Assembly: GCA_015057615.1 (NCBI GenBank)
Contig: SVEA01000096.1
Location: forward strand, 1-60,283
Direction: 5' to 3'
Length of the DNA: 60,283 nt
Source: Lachnospiraceae bacterium
GTDB taxonomy: Bacteria > Bacillota > Clostridia > Lachnospirales > Lachnospiraceae
The position numbers and the translations under genes are program-made. Below are positions 41,818 to 51,052 of the stretch, piece by piece (position 1 is the first letter of the stretch; each line of letters opens with the position of its first letter). The notes under the pieces were generated by a model, which was given only the letters and a program-made list of their open reading frames with translations, did not search any database and was not told where the DNA came from.

Positions 41818-44154
41818 CTAATTCCATATCTCATCCGCGTAGTTTCGAATGGTTCGATCGCTGGAGAAAACACCGGCATTTGCCGTATTAATAAAGCATT
41901 TTCTGTAAAATGCGTATGGATCCGAGTAATCCCGGTTTGCTCTCAGCTTTGCCTCACAATATGGTAAAAAGTCTAAGAGCAGATAATAGTGATCCGGCTT
42001 ATGCCAGCTTGCGCCCTCTAAAATAGCGTTATACAGCTCCTGGAACATTCCGGTTCCGTTATCGCTAAAGGTTCCATCAATCAGGGTGTCAAGTACCTTC
42101 TTAATTCTCGGGTTTTTCTCATACAGCTCTCTCGAATCGTACGTATCAGCGATCCGTTCAATCTCTTCCACCCTTGCGCCGAAGATATAATTGTTCTCTT
42201 CCCCTGCCTGCTCCACAATCTCAATATTGGCACCATCATAGGTTCCAAGGGTAACCGCACCATTTAACATAAACTTCATATTACCGGTACCGGAGGCTTC
42301 TGTGCCCGCGGTTGAGATCTGCTCGGAAATATCTGCAGCAGGTGTCAGCTTTTCGGCATAGGATACATTGTAATTCGATACAAAGACAACCTGCAGCTTA
42401 TCCTTCATATCCGGATCCTCATTGATCATCTTCGCTATCTCGTTGATATATTTAATAATGCCCTTTGCCCTGAAGTACCCCGGAGCAGCCTTTGCTCCAA
42501 AGATAAATACCGTTGGATTAAACTCCTTAATTCTTCCATCCTTCAATCCATAATAAATATCCAGAATGGAGAATGCATTTAATAGCTGGCGTTTATACTC
42601 ATGAAGCCGTTTAATCTGGATATCAAAGATAAACTCCGGATTCACCGTGATGCCTTCCTTTTTGTATATGTACTCTGCCAGCTGCCTTTTCTTTATCTGC
42701 TTGATATCCCCGTACTGCTTTATTACATTCTTATCATCCGCATATTTCATAAGGTTTTTCAGAGAATCCAGCCGGGTGATCCAGGAGTTTCCTATCTTAT
42801 CCGTGATAAATCCGGCTAACTCCATATTTGCAAGGGCAAGCCACCTTCTCTGCGTAATTCCGTTGGTTTTATTATTAAACCGCTTCGGATACAGCTCATA
42901 CCATTCCTTTAGGGCATCCTTTTTAAGAATTTCTGTATGAATTCTTGCAACACCGTTGATAGAATGGGTCGCATAGATTGCAAGCCTTGCCATATGAATT
43001 GTATTATTATCCAAAATCCGATAGAGCTTCTGCTCTTTTTCTGTATTTTTACCGGCTGCTTTTAGATCCTTTATCAGTGCCTTATGGATTCGTTCAATAT
43101 AGGGATAAACCTGGGGAATCACTTCCATGAAAAGCGCTGCATTCCATTTTTCCAAAGCTTCTGCCATAATTGTGTGGTTGGTGTAGGCGAAGGTTTCCCT
43201 AGCGATACGGAATGCCTTGGCAAAGGATACTTTCTCTTTTTCCATCAGTAACCGGATAAATTCCGGCAAAGCAACCACCGGATGCGTATCATTTAATTGA
43301 ATTGCATATTCCTGCGGAAAATGATTGAAATCCTTCCCGTATTTCTTCTTATAGCTGCGGATCACATCCTGCATGGAAGCGGCAGCAAAGAAATATTCCT
43401 GCTTTAATCTTAATTTTTTCCCTTCGTTCGTATTATCGTTCGGATACAGCAGGCTGCTGATTGCCTCTGCCTCATCCCTGTTCTTTACCGCATCCTGGTA
43501 TCTTTGTTCATTAAATAATTCAAAATTGAATACCTCGATCGGCTCTGCCTGCCACAGCCTTAAGGTATTCACTGTCTTACCGCCATAGCCGATCACCGGG
43601 GTATCGTATGGAACAGCCCAGACGGATTGATCTTTATAATCAATGCGAACCTTATCTTCTTCCTTTCGAACGGACCACGGATCGCCAAAGCGCTGCCAAT
43701 CATCCGGCATCTCCTTCTGGAAACCATTTTCAAAATATTGCTTAAACAGACCGTATCTATAACGGATTCCATAACCATGCAGAGGAATGCCGATCGTCGC
43801 ACCGGAATCTAAAAAGCAGGCTGCCAGTCTTCCCAGTCCGCCATTTCCAAGCGCTGCGTCTTCGATATCCTCAAAGATACGGATGTCGATTCCATTTTCA
43901 CTCATTAGCTCAGCAAATTGGTTTATCAATCCCATATTGTAAAGGTTGCTGTAGATCAGACGTCCGATTAAAAATTCTGCGGAAAGATAGCAGACCTTTT
44001 TCTCGGATGTCTCCAGCCCCCAATTTCTTCCAAGTATTTTCATTGCGGCTTTGGATACTGCGTGATATAGCTGTATCGTATCTGCCTCCTTAATCGTAGT
44101 ACCGTAATCAAAATCGAGTATTGCACTTACATTACTCTTAAAACCGTTTTCCAT
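41818..44154 (-). CDS. glgP: Glycogen/maltodextrin phosphorylase
   Basis: A 778-aa GT35 alpha-glucan phosphorylase. The pyridoxal-phosphate lysine lies in EASGTGNMKFMLNGA near residue 625. GGLGRLAACFLDS near 103 and the sugar-binding stretches match the family. It releases glucose-1-phosphate from maltodextrins or glycogen in the cytoplasm. The length is a little shorter than animal enzymes and normal for bacterial GlgP/MalP. It lies between malE and malQ in the mal regulon, so a maltodextrin phosphorylase role is likely. A 570-bp repeat array separates it from malQ. Confidence 0.93.
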   Translation of the reverse strand: MENGFKSNVSAILDFDYGTTIKEADTIQLYHAVSKAAMKILGRNWGLETSEKKVCYLSAEFLIGRLIYSNLYNMGLINQFAELMSENGIDIRIFEDIEDAALGNGGLGRLAACFLDSGATIGIPLHGYGIRYRYGLFKQYFENGFQKEMPDDWQRFGDPWSVRKEEDKVRIDYKDQSVWAVPYDTPVIGYGGKTVNTLRLWQAEPIEVFNFELFNEQRYQDAVKNRDEAEAISSLLYPNDNTNEGKKLRLKQEYFFAAASMQDVIRSYKKKYGKDFNHFPQEYAIQLNDTHPVVALPEFIRLLMEKEKVSFAKAFRIARETFAYTNHTIMAEALEKWNAALFMEVIPQVYPYIERIHKALIKDLKAAGKNTEKEQKLYRILDNNTIHMARLAIYATHSINGVARIHTEILKKDALKEWYELYPKRFNNKTNGITQRRWLALANMELAGFITDKIGNSWITRLDSLKNLMKYADDKNVIKQYGDIKQIKKRQLAEYIYKKEGITVNPEFIFDIQIKRLHEYKRQLLNAFSILDIYYGLKDGRIKEFNPTVFIFGAKAAPGYFRAKGIIKYINEIAKMINEDPDMKDKLQVVFVSNYNVSYAEKLTPAADISEQISTAGTEASGTGNMKFMLNGAVTLGTYDGANIEIVEQAGEENNYIFGARVEEIERIADTYDSRELYEKNPRIKKVLDTLIDGTFSDNGTGMFQELYNAILEGASWHKPDHYYLLLDFLPYCEAKLRANRDYSDPYAFYRKCFINTANAGVFSSDRTIRNYADEIWN

Positions 44155-44195
44155 AACATCCTCCTATATTTCCTGCTCTTCTTATGCCTCGTATT

Positions 44196-44720
44196 TTATA
44201 TTGTGTATACATTGCAATTTAATCGAATTTTATCGCCGTATTCCCATTGCATTTACATGGGATTTATACTGCGTTTATATTGCACTTAAATCGAATTTTA
44301 TTGCCACGTTTGCATTACATTTTAATTTAAGTTTTATTATCGTGTTACCATTGTACTTACACGGAATTTGTACTGCGTTTGCATTGCACTTAAATCGAAT
44401 TTTATCGCCGCGTTTGCATTGCATTTTAATTTGGGTTTTATTATCGTGTTCCCCATTGCAATTACACGGAATTTATACTGCGTTTGCATTGTACTTACAC
44501 AGGATTCATACCACACTTGCGCTTATTTTGTATTCGTGTATACATTTCAAATTAAAACAAAGTGTATTATCCCATTTATATTGCAATTTAATTTTAATTT
44601 TATTGCCGGGTTTGCATTGTATTTTAATTGGGTTTTATTATCGTGTTCCCATTGCATTTACACGGAATTTATACTGCGTTTGTACTGAATTAGTTACGCA
44701 TTTACCCTGCATTTGCAATG
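44196..44720 (-). repeat. Imperfect tandem array between malQ and the phosphorylase gene
   Basis: About four degenerate higher-order units of roughly 105-120 bp, each built from short pieces such as GTTTGCATTGCATTTTAATT, TTTTATTATCGTGTT and ACACGGAATTTATACTGCG. The half-site-like CGTTTGCA appears four times, with a fifth variant. The plus-strand open frames over it are artefacts of the repeats. Nothing else occupies the gap. Confidence 0.75.
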
Positions 44721-44727
44721 CATTTTT

Positions 44728-46263
44728 TTAAGCTTTCATTCCTTGTCCGTGTGCTGCTTCGGTGGCTCTTGCATAAAGAAAGGCAAACTCTTTTAACCGA
44801 TCGATATTCAATTCTGCATACTGGCTCTTTTTCATACGCCACTTCCAGTTCCCACTGATCGTCGACGGGTAATTCATTCTTGCCCGGTTATCCAGCTCCA
44901 ATAAATCCTGCATCGGAACGATTACAACGTCCGCAATGCTTGCATACAGAGCGCGAATTATGGCATATGGCAGTTCTTCTCTGCTTTTTACATGGAAGTA
45001 ACGATAGGCAAATTCCAGATTTGTCTCTAATCGACTCCGAAGGAAACCTACAAGGGTTTCATTATCATGCGTTCCGGTATAGGCAACAACATTCGTATCC
45101 TTAAAATTATGCGGCAGATATTCGTTATCCTCCGGCCCTTCCAGACCAAATTCCAATACCTTCATTCCTGGATACCCCATCTGCTCCATGAGTTTTCTCA
45201 CCTTCGGCGTAACCGAACCCAGATCCTCTGCGATAATCTTCGTATCTCCGACCGATTCTGCAATTGCATCCGTGAGCTTCTTCCCCGGTCCCTTCCTCCA
45301 TCTTCCGACACTGGCCGTCGGGCATTCCACCGGAATAGAATAGTAATTTACGATCCCGATAAAATGATCGATACGAATCACATCGTATAGCTTTGCCGAT
45401 GCCTTCATCCGCTCTCTCCACCAGGTAAAATCCGTCTGCTCCATAGCATCCCAGCGATATAAAGGATTTCCCCATCTCTGTCCGCTTTCGGAAAACAGAT
45501 CTGGCGGAACCCCTGCCACATGCGTCGGATTTTTTCTCTCATCTAGTTCAAACAAATCACTGTGAACCCATACGTCACTGCTGTCTTCCGCTATGTAGAG
45601 CGGAATATCACCGATTATTTTAATACCCTTTTTGTTCACATAACTTTTCAGCTGATTCCATTGTTCATAAAACTTATATTGTATGAACTTCCATAATTCT
45701 ATTTTCTCCGCCAGCTTTGCCGTATAGGTATCGATCGCTTCTTTCCTTCGCAGGCGGATATCCTCATCCCACTGATGCCAATGCCGGTTATAATAGTAAT
45801 TCTTTACCGCCATATACAGTGCATAATCCTCCAGCCAATAAGCGTTTGATTGACAAAACTCCTCAAATTCTTTGGTCGTCCTATGACTGCTTCGTTGAAA
45901 TGCTTTCTCTAAAATAGGAAAGCGATACCAATTGATTCTTTCATATGCAATTGTATCTTCCTCTTTCAGCCAAGGATGACCGGTGATCTCTTCCTTCTTT
46001 AGCAATCCTTCCTCAACCAGAATATCAAGGTCAATAAAATAAGGATTGCCGGCAAATGCCGAATAGCATTGATACGGGCTGTCTCCAAAACTGGTTGGTC
46101 CGACCGGCAGAATCTGCCAATAGGTACCATCGATCTCTTCTAGAAAATCAGCAAACCGATAGCTTTCTCTTCCAAGAGTGCCAATACCATATGGTGAAGG
46201 TAAGGCACTAATTGGCATTAATACCCCAGCCCCCCTGCTTAACTCTTGCTTTTTCTTCGTCAT
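44728..46263 (-). CDS. malQ: 4-alpha-glucanotransferase (amylomaltase)
   Basis: A 511-aa GH77 enzyme. The family hallmarks PSPYGIGTLG near the start, VIRIDHFIGI (nucleophile Asp), IIAEDLGSV (acid/base Glu) and YTGTHDNETLVGF are present. It disproportionates maltodextrins in the cytoplasm, giving chains for the phosphorylase plus glucose. The length is normal. It is divergent from the LacI-type regulator, with 420 bp between them carrying a promoter and inverted repeats. Confidence 0.95.
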   Translation of the reverse strand: MTKKKQELSRGAGVLMPISALPSPYGIGTLGRESYRFADFLEEIDGTYWQILPVGPTSFGDSPYQCYSAFAGNPYFIDLDILVEEGLLKKEEITGHPWLKEEDTIAYERINWYRFPILEKAFQRSSHRTTKEFEEFCQSNAYWLEDYALYMAVKNYYYNRHWHQWDEDIRLRRKEAIDTYTAKLAEKIELWKFIQYKFYEQWNQLKSYVNKKGIKIIGDIPLYIAEDSSDVWVHSDLFELDERKNPTHVAGVPPDLFSESGQRWGNPLYRWDAMEQTDFTWWRERMKASAKLYDVIRIDHFIGIVNYYSIPVECPTASVGRWRKGPGKKLTDAIAESVGDTKIIAEDLGSVTPKVRKLMEQMGYPGMKVLEFGLEGPEDNEYLPHNFKDTNVVAYTGTHDNETLVGFLRSRLETNLEFAYRYFHVKSREELPYAIIRALYASIADVVIVPMQDLLELDNRARMNYPSTISGNWKWRMKKSQYAELNIDRLKEFAFLYARATEAAHGQGMKA

Positions 46264-46355
46264 ACCGCTAGTCTCTCTTTCAATGTATCGATTTCATTAT
46301 GTAAAATGCAACATTATTTTCGGGAATTTTCGAAACTCTATAATTAGAGTATCAT

Positions 46356-46387
46356 TTCGGTATCCTTTTGTCAATATGATTACCGAA
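46356..46387 (-). promoter_or_regulatory. malQ promoter region with inverted repeat
   Basis: TTCGGTA (46356-46362) and TACCGAA (46381-46387) flank TTGACA (minus, 46374-46369), a -35 box. A second GATTACCGAA lies 20 bp before the regulator gene. The arrangement suits control by the divergently encoded LacI-family protein. Confidence 0.45.
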
Positions 46388-46466
46388 CAAATTTAGTGAT
46401 TCTATCTATGTATGTGGAATTAAGCTTATTTCGTTTGTATATTATTTTCGTTAATATTTAATAGAG

Positions 46467-46628
46467 ATGTTTCAGTTCATAAAAATACACAAACCACGCC
46501 GGATATGCCCCATGCAGGAAAATGATCGTATGGAAGCATTCTTCAATACAGAACCAAAACATACCGTTCTCTTTTATTTGAACCATGCGGGCAGGCAAAT
46601 TTACTGGGAGATGTTGAAAATAAGATAA
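46467..46628 (+). CDS. Possible small ORF ahead of the regulator gene
   Basis: A 53-codon frame (MFQFIKIHKPRRICP..., ending YWEMLKIR) in the intergenic region. The composition is protein-like, but the ribosome binding site is poor (AGAG). It may be a remnant or chance. Confidence 0.2.
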   Translation: MFQFIKIHKPRRICPMQENDRMEAFFNTEPKHTVLFYLNHAGRQIYWEMLKIR

Positions 46629-46686
46629 CTTCGGTTTATACTGATAATGATTTTATTCCGATTGATTACCGAATGGAGGAAGATCC

Positions 46687-47676
46687 ATGGCAACAATAAA
46701 AGATATAGCTAATAAATTAGGAATTGCCGTTAGTACTGTTTCAAAGGGATTAAACGGCGCAAGTGATATCAGTGACGAGATGCGCCAGCTGGTACTGGAT
46801 ACCGCTGTTGAAATGGGATATGCATCGAAGAAAATGCGAACTGCAAATACAAGAAAGGTCTGTATATTGATTGAGAATATGGATTATGAAAATGTAGAAC
46901 AGTTTGGATATGAAATTATCGTAGGCTTCAAATTGTCTGCTGCCAGAAGACATTGGGAAGTCTCCGTTGTTCCCGCTAACTTAACCATGCAGTCGCTGGA
47001 TAAATACGATACCTACATGCTGAAAAATGGTTACAGCGGCGCCTTTCTCCTTGGCTTTACCCTGCATGATGACTGGGTAAAGCAGCTGGGTAAGACCACG
47101 GTACCTACGGTTCTTTTGGATAACTATATTGAACGAAATAATCATGTGGGCTATGTGGGAACCGACAGTGATGAAGGAATTGATCTTGCTGTTGACCACT
47201 TAAGGAGCCTGGGGCATACCCGCATCGCATTTTTAAATGGTTCAAAGAATTCTATGGTATCCGAACAACGTCATCAGGCGTTTATCAACAGTATGATGAA
47301 GCATGGTGTAGAACCGGATGAAAAGCTGATGGCATATGGCTACTATGTACCAGATTGTGCAAAGGATCATGTTCCCGGCTTTATCGAAAACGGTGCCACT
47401 GCGATTATGTGCGCCAGTGACCTGATCGCTACCGGGGTAATTACCGAAGTTGTCAAGCATGGGCTGCGTGTACCAGAAGATATCAGTGTGATTGGATTTG
47501 ACGATTTGCCGATCGCATCCCAGTTTGTCCCCTCGATCACCACCATCCGTCAGGATCGAATTGATCTGGGAAAGAGCGCCTTTCTCTTACTGGACGGGCT
47601 TATTCACAATGTTACCATAAGTAAGCTATTACTCCGTGCAAAATTCATTCAAAGAGAATCCACAGGGCGGACTTAA
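46687..47676 (+). CDS. malR: LacI-family repressor of maltodextrin genes
   Basis: A 329-aa LacI/GalR regulator. The helix-turn-helix ATIKDIANKLGIAVSTVSKGLNG is at residues 2-24, then a hinge and a periplasmic-binding-like effector domain (VGYVGTDSDEGIDLAVDHL, ISVIGFDDLPIASQFVPSITTI). It is divergent from malQ and beside the whole mal cluster, so regulation of these genes by maltodextrin is the likely role. GGAGGAAGATCC precedes the ATG. The hinge lacks the long Ala/Leu helix of CcpA. The effector is not identified. Confidence 0.85.
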   Translation: MATIKDIANKLGIAVSTVSKGLNGASDISDEMRQLVLDTAVEMGYASKKMRTANTRKVCILIENMDYENVEQFGYEIIVGFKLSAARRHWEVSVVPANLTMQSLDKYDTYMLKNGYSGAFLLGFTLHDDWVKQLGKTTVPTVLLDNYIERNNHVGYVGTDSDEGIDLAVDHLRSLGHTRIAFLNGSKNSMVSEQRHQAFINSMMKHGVEPDEKLMAYGYYVPDCAKDHVPGFIENGATAIMCASDLIATGVITEVVKHGLRVPEDISVIGFDDLPIASQFVPSITTIRQDRIDLGKSAFLLLDGLIHNVTISKLLLRAKFIQRESTGRT

Positions 47677-47937
47677 CCTGGGACAAGCAATAAGAATTGA
47701 CAAGCGGATTTACTTATCATGAAGCGAATTGGATCGACAAACGAACTTATGTACCATGAAGCGATAGATGACGAAGGAGTTTCCATTGTAAATCGAAATG
47801 CAACCGATTCAATGCTAACCGAGCTACGATAATACGAAACATATATATCTACGAACCTGCGTGTATTTGAATTAGAATGCACAAGCAAATCTGCTGCATA
47901 ACTTTGAAGTGAACTGCAAAAAGAATACAAAGAACAA
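47677..47937 (+). other. Gap between malR and pgsA
   Basis: Non-coding apart from a degenerate roughly 37-bp direct repeat (ATCATGAAGCGA / ACCATGAAGCGA) near 47691-47770. No promoter or RNA is recognised. Confidence 0.4.
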
Positions 47938-47980
47938 AAGAAGGTCTGTGTATTTCCTGTAAGGCACAGACCTTCTTCTA
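47938..47980. terminator. Bidirectional terminator between malR and pgsA
   Basis: Thirteen-bp stem AAGAAGGTCTGTG / CACAGACCTTCTT with a 14-nt loop between convergent genes. Confidence 0.85.
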
Positions 47981-48012
47981 TCAATTACTGCCAGAAACAA
48001 AGCCGCTCCCGC

Positions 48013-48597
48013 TTATTCCTGGATCTCCTTTACTTCGTGATACATGATCACATATTCCTTGATATATAAAACAAAAGACAGCAGAAGAAAGGCTCCGCAG
48101 ATCAGCATCAATAGATTGGTTACGGTTATATTCAACGTAGGAATTGCTACTAAAAAGAGCATGGTCCCATAGAATACAGTAGTTGAAACTTTACCGAACC
48201 ATTTTGCGCCGTTGAGCTTCTTTCCCTTCTTTAACATAACAATTCCGGCAATCAGCATAAATAATTGCATCACTACAAATAGAATTAGTAATAAAAACAT
48301 CCGTTTAATTTTTAATACCAATACAAATATCAATGCCGCCTGGGTAAGCTTATCCGCCAAAGGGTCAATTAGTTTTCCAAGCTCCGTGACCATATTATAC
48401 TGGCGTGCAATAAATCCATCAAAAAAATCGGTAAGCCCGGATGCGAGTACAACCGCAGCAGCCTGCAAGTACTGCTTGGGTTCCTGCGCCCGGATATACA
48501 TAATTACAAAAACAGGAACCAACGCAAATCGGATGTAGCAAAGGATATTTGGAATCGTCCACAGATCCTTCTTGTTAAATTTTGTAAGTACTTTCAT
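48013..48597 (-). CDS. pgsA: CDP-diacylglycerol-glycerol-3-phosphate phosphatidyltransferase
   Basis: A 194-aa CDP-alcohol phosphatidyltransferase. The catalytic motif DGx2ARx8Gx3Dx3D reads LTDFFDGFIARQYNMVTELG and then KLIDPLADK at about residues 56-85. Four to five helices follow. PgsA makes phosphatidylglycerophosphate, the precursor of phosphatidylglycerol, in the membrane. The ATG at 48597 has GGAGG 7 nt upstream. It is a single gene with its own terminator, facing malR. The length is normal. Confidence 0.9.
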   Translation of the reverse strand: MKVLTKFNKKDLWTIPNILCYIRFALVPVFVIMYIRAQEPKQYLQAAAVVLASGLTDFFDGFIARQYNMVTELGKLIDPLADKLTQAALIFVLVLKIKRMFLLLILFVVMQLFMLIAGIVMLKKGKKLNGAKWFGKVSTTVFYGTMLFLVAIPTLNITVTNLLMLICGAFLLLSFVLYIKEYVIMYHEVKEIQE

Positions 48598-48680
48598 GTT
48601 CAATCCTCCTACATCAAGTATTCATTATCCATTTTTATTAAAAAGAATGCCCTTCCCCGGAAACACTCAAAATAATTATA

Positions 48681-48785
48681 TATTCTATCATGAACAAAAA
48701 ACAGTTCATGATCCTTTGCTCCGATCGATATTGCAAGCAAGCTCGCATATGCTCACTACGCTGTTATTCTATCACAAATTGATAT
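48681..48785 (+). repeat. Family D palindromic unit, copy 2
   Basis: ATTCTATCATGAAC, the hairpin TCATGAAC/GTTCATGA and TTGCAAGCAAGCTCGCAT occur in the same order as at 9691-9800. No coding capacity. Confidence 0.6.
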
Positions 48786-48900
48786 CACTTACACGAGGCA
48801 TTTCTTAAAATCAAATTAATTTTCATAGGACATTCTCTTTGCATTTACTAAAGTTTATAAAATGAGACCGCTTACATAATAATATTACCATATCAAGGTA

Positions 48901-48938
48901 AAAAAAGATAGCAAAATTCAATTCATGCTATCTTTTTT
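48901..48938. terminator. Perfect palindromic terminator-like hairpin
   Basis: AAAAAAGATAGCA / TGCTATCTTTTTT around 12 nt. It works in either direction, though no gene ends nearby; it may be a relic or may block read-through in the 850-bp gap between pgsA and iclR. Confidence 0.6.
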
Positions 48939-49044
48939 AATTGGAAAATATCAGCACACGCAGCCGGAAAATCCAGAGGTATTATTCTCCTTATCCTGCA
49001 TTATAATATTTCTAGGTGATTGCGAAACTCTCAAGATGAATTAA

Positions 49045-49133
49045 TTGTGTATACAGCAGAGTACCTATTCCTCCGTTCCAACGCTTCCCTCGCTTAATTT
49101 CCGCTCTGGAACACACACCTTCTGTATACACAA
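49045..49133. promoter_or_regulatory. Paired TGTATACA sites downstream of iclR
   Basis: TTGTGTATACAG (49045-49056) and CTGTATACACAA (49122-49133) are a perfect 12-bp inverted pair 65 bp apart. The same site occurs twice upstream of iclR (50286-50312). Confidence 0.5.
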
Positions 49134-49202
49134 TAGCTACAATATTGAAGTTTTGCAATAATCAATATTCTATATTTCAGATGTGAGTGGTCATAGGTCA
49201 TA

Positions 49203-49383
49203 GTAGCAAAGAGTTTGCCTTGGCAAACTCTCGCGCTGAGCGCGTTCTGCCGCAGGCAGATAAAATACCTTACGAATACATGTTTCAAGTATTCGTTACG
49301 TGCTGAGTGCGTCATCCCAATGCGAACTATGTTCGCATGGAGGTTTTTTGTCGTATAGGACACAATTTCCTATACGATAAAAT
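49203..49383 (+). repeat. Family B hairpin-train repeat, copy 3 (complete)
   Basis: Six hairpins in order: GTTTGCC/GGCAAAC, CGCGCT/AGCGCG, TCTGCC/GGCAGA, ACGAATAC/GTATTCGT, ATGCGAAC/GTTCGCAT and CGTATAGG/CCTATACG. The full-length reference for the family in this window. Confidence 0.85.
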
Positions 49384-49452
49384 AAGGAACATGAATCGGA
49401 TCGCATATATCAAAATCTTTCATTGATTTATGGTACGGGAAGCCTATTTCGG

Positions 49453-50238
49453 TTATAACGAACCTTCGGTATTTCCCAGACGTTCTGCTAATTCTTTTTT
49501 CATATTCAGTACATGTTCCGCCAGCTCTGCTACCCTGTCATCCGTCATTCGATTGACTGGCGCGGAGATACTGAACGCATATTTTGCCTTACTGTGGTAA
49601 TCCAGGACCGCCGCTGCGATACAGCGGACGCCGATTTCATTTTCCTCGTTATCCATTGCATAGCCGTGTTCCCTGATGACAGTGATTTCATCTTCTAACT
49701 CCCGAAGGGTCGTGATGGTATGCTCCGTCTTTTTCTCCGGATTACTCTGCGCCCAAATAGAGCGAACCTCTTCTGCCGGCAATTCCGCTAAGATAGCTTT
49801 TCCAACACCAGAGCAATACATCGGACGCATCAAGCCGATGTGGGAAGCCATACGAATACTGCTTTCCCGAAGATCGACCGGCTCCACTTTATCGATATAT
49901 ACCACTTCATTTCCCGCCCTCTGCACCAAATGTACCGTCTCCCGGCACTCATTTGCCAGCCGCTCAATATAGGGATGTGCGATCGAATAAATATCTATCT
50001 TGGACAAAAACTGACTGGAAAGCCGCACCAGCTTAAAAGTCAGCTCGTATTTTCCTGTTTTCTCATCCTGCGTAACATACCCCATGCTGATTAAGGAAAG
50101 CAGCATTCTGTGTACCGTACTTTTATGAAGATCCAATGTGGTTCCAATCTCTACTACGCCGGAAGGTCCGTTCATTGCGATAAACTCCAGAATATGAAAG
50201 ATTCGTTCCGCGGATTGAATCGGATTTTTAGTTTCCAT
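49453..50238 (-). CDS. IclR-family regulator, probable KDG/pectin regulator
   Basis: A 261-aa IclR-type regulator. The N-terminal winged helix (SAERIFHILEFIAMNGPSGVVE, then LDLHKSTVHRMLLSLISMGYV) spans residues 8-60, and the C-terminal effector domain has the family pattern GVRCIAAAVLDYHSKAKYAFSISAP. IclR members near kdgA/kdgK are usually KdgR, responding to 2-keto-3-deoxygluconate. It is divergent from kdgAK, about 885 bp apart, with two TGTATACA-type sites just before its start. Effector and targets are inferred. Confidence 0.87.
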   Translation of the reverse strand: METKNPIQSAERIFHILEFIAMNGPSGVVEIGTTLDLHKSTVHRMLLSLISMGYVTQDEKTGKYELTFKLVRLSSQFLSKIDIYSIAHPYIERLANECRETVHLVQRAGNEVVYIDKVEPVDLRESSIRMASHIGLMRPMYCSGVGKAILAELPAEEVRSIWAQSNPEKKTEHTITTLRELEDEITVIREHGYAMDNEENEIGVRCIAAAVLDYHSKAKYAFSISAPVNRMTDDRVAELAEHVLNMKKELAERLGNTEGSL

Positions 50239-50285
50239 ATGGCAAATTCCCTTTCTGTTCTCTATATTTTTAGGTTACTGTAGCT

Positions 50286-50312
50286 ATTGTGTATACATCT
50301 ATTGTATACACA
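50286..50312 (-). promoter_or_regulatory. Double TGTATACA operator upstream of iclR
   Basis: TTGTGTATACA (50287-50297) and the inverted TTGTATACACA (50302-50312), with a 4-nt gap, about 50-75 bp before the iclR start. Likely autoregulation; the pair at 49045-49133 could allow looping around the gene. Confidence 0.55.
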
Positions 50313-50344
50313 CTTAATTCAACTAGAGCGTTTCTCAATTACCT

Positions 50345-50829
50345 AATTCTGATTTGAATGTGCAAAAGCCTTCTTAACAAATCGTCTTCTTCAATTTACA
50401 AAACATGGAAAATGTGCTAGTAATATGAAACATACTTAATGAGCAACTGTTTGAAGTCGTTGGCACTAAGACCACGTGTTTTGTAGTCTTAGGTGCCATT
50501 CCGTACTTCATTCCAAGTATTGCGTTTTATGCAATGCCTTGGGGGACTGCGTGCTACGGAAGTAGCAAAGAGTTTGCCTTGCCATGCACTCGCGCTGAGC
50601 GCGTTCTGCCGTAGGCAGATAAATACCTTACGAATACATGTTTCAAGTATTCGTTACGTGCTGAGTGCGTCATCCCTATGCGAACTATGTTCGCATGGAG
50701 GTTTTTTGTCGTATAGGACGCATTTTCTATACGACAAAATAGGTTTCCTATTACTACTTGTCAATACATAAATTGTGCAAATTGACGAAGGTGGTTTATA
50801 AATTGGCTTTTGACACTCAAATCAATTCT
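50345..50829 (+). repeat. Family A element carrying a nested family B copy
   Basis: The element spans 50351-50823, with ends GATTTGAATGTGCAAAAGCC and GGCTTTTGACACTCAAATC. The flanks carry the 6-bp direct repeat AATTCT (50345-50350, 50824-50829). The core has GGCAC/GTGCC and GACCAC/GTAGTC stems. Its right arm is interrupted by family B copy 4. Confidence 0.88.
50562..50740 (+). repeat. Family B hairpin-train repeat, copy 4, inside family A
   Basis: All six hairpins of family B are present, inserted in the right arm of the A element between GTGCTACGG and GGTTTCCTATTAC. It is therefore younger than the host A copy. Confidence 0.85.
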
Positions 50830-50937
50830 ATTCATTGTATATCATACTACCTATATTTTTCAATGCTTCTGCACAGATTTTTGCAGCAATCCTTTCTTCC
50901 TGCTTATTTAGCATACCAAATATAAAGAGGAATGTTC

Positions 50938-50966
50938 TTGACATCTTTCCACCACGAATCTATAAT
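50938..50966 (+). promoter_or_regulatory. Consensus promoter of kdgAK
   Basis: TTGACA (50938-50943), 17 bp, TATAAT (50961-50966), a perfect SigmaA promoter. AGTATACAAG directly after the -10 is a candidate operator half. Leader RNA of about 150 nt. Confidence 0.85.
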
Positions 50967-51052
50967 TAGTATACAAGTATCATATTGTGATATATAGTAT
51001 CATATTATGAAACTAAATGTTTGTCAATCCAAAAACGGTGAAAAGGGTTGTT

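Noticed and set aside
44201-44731. 176-aa plus-strand ORF rich in Cys, Leu and His
   Set aside because: Translation of the tandem repeat array; no ribosome binding site and periodic sequence.
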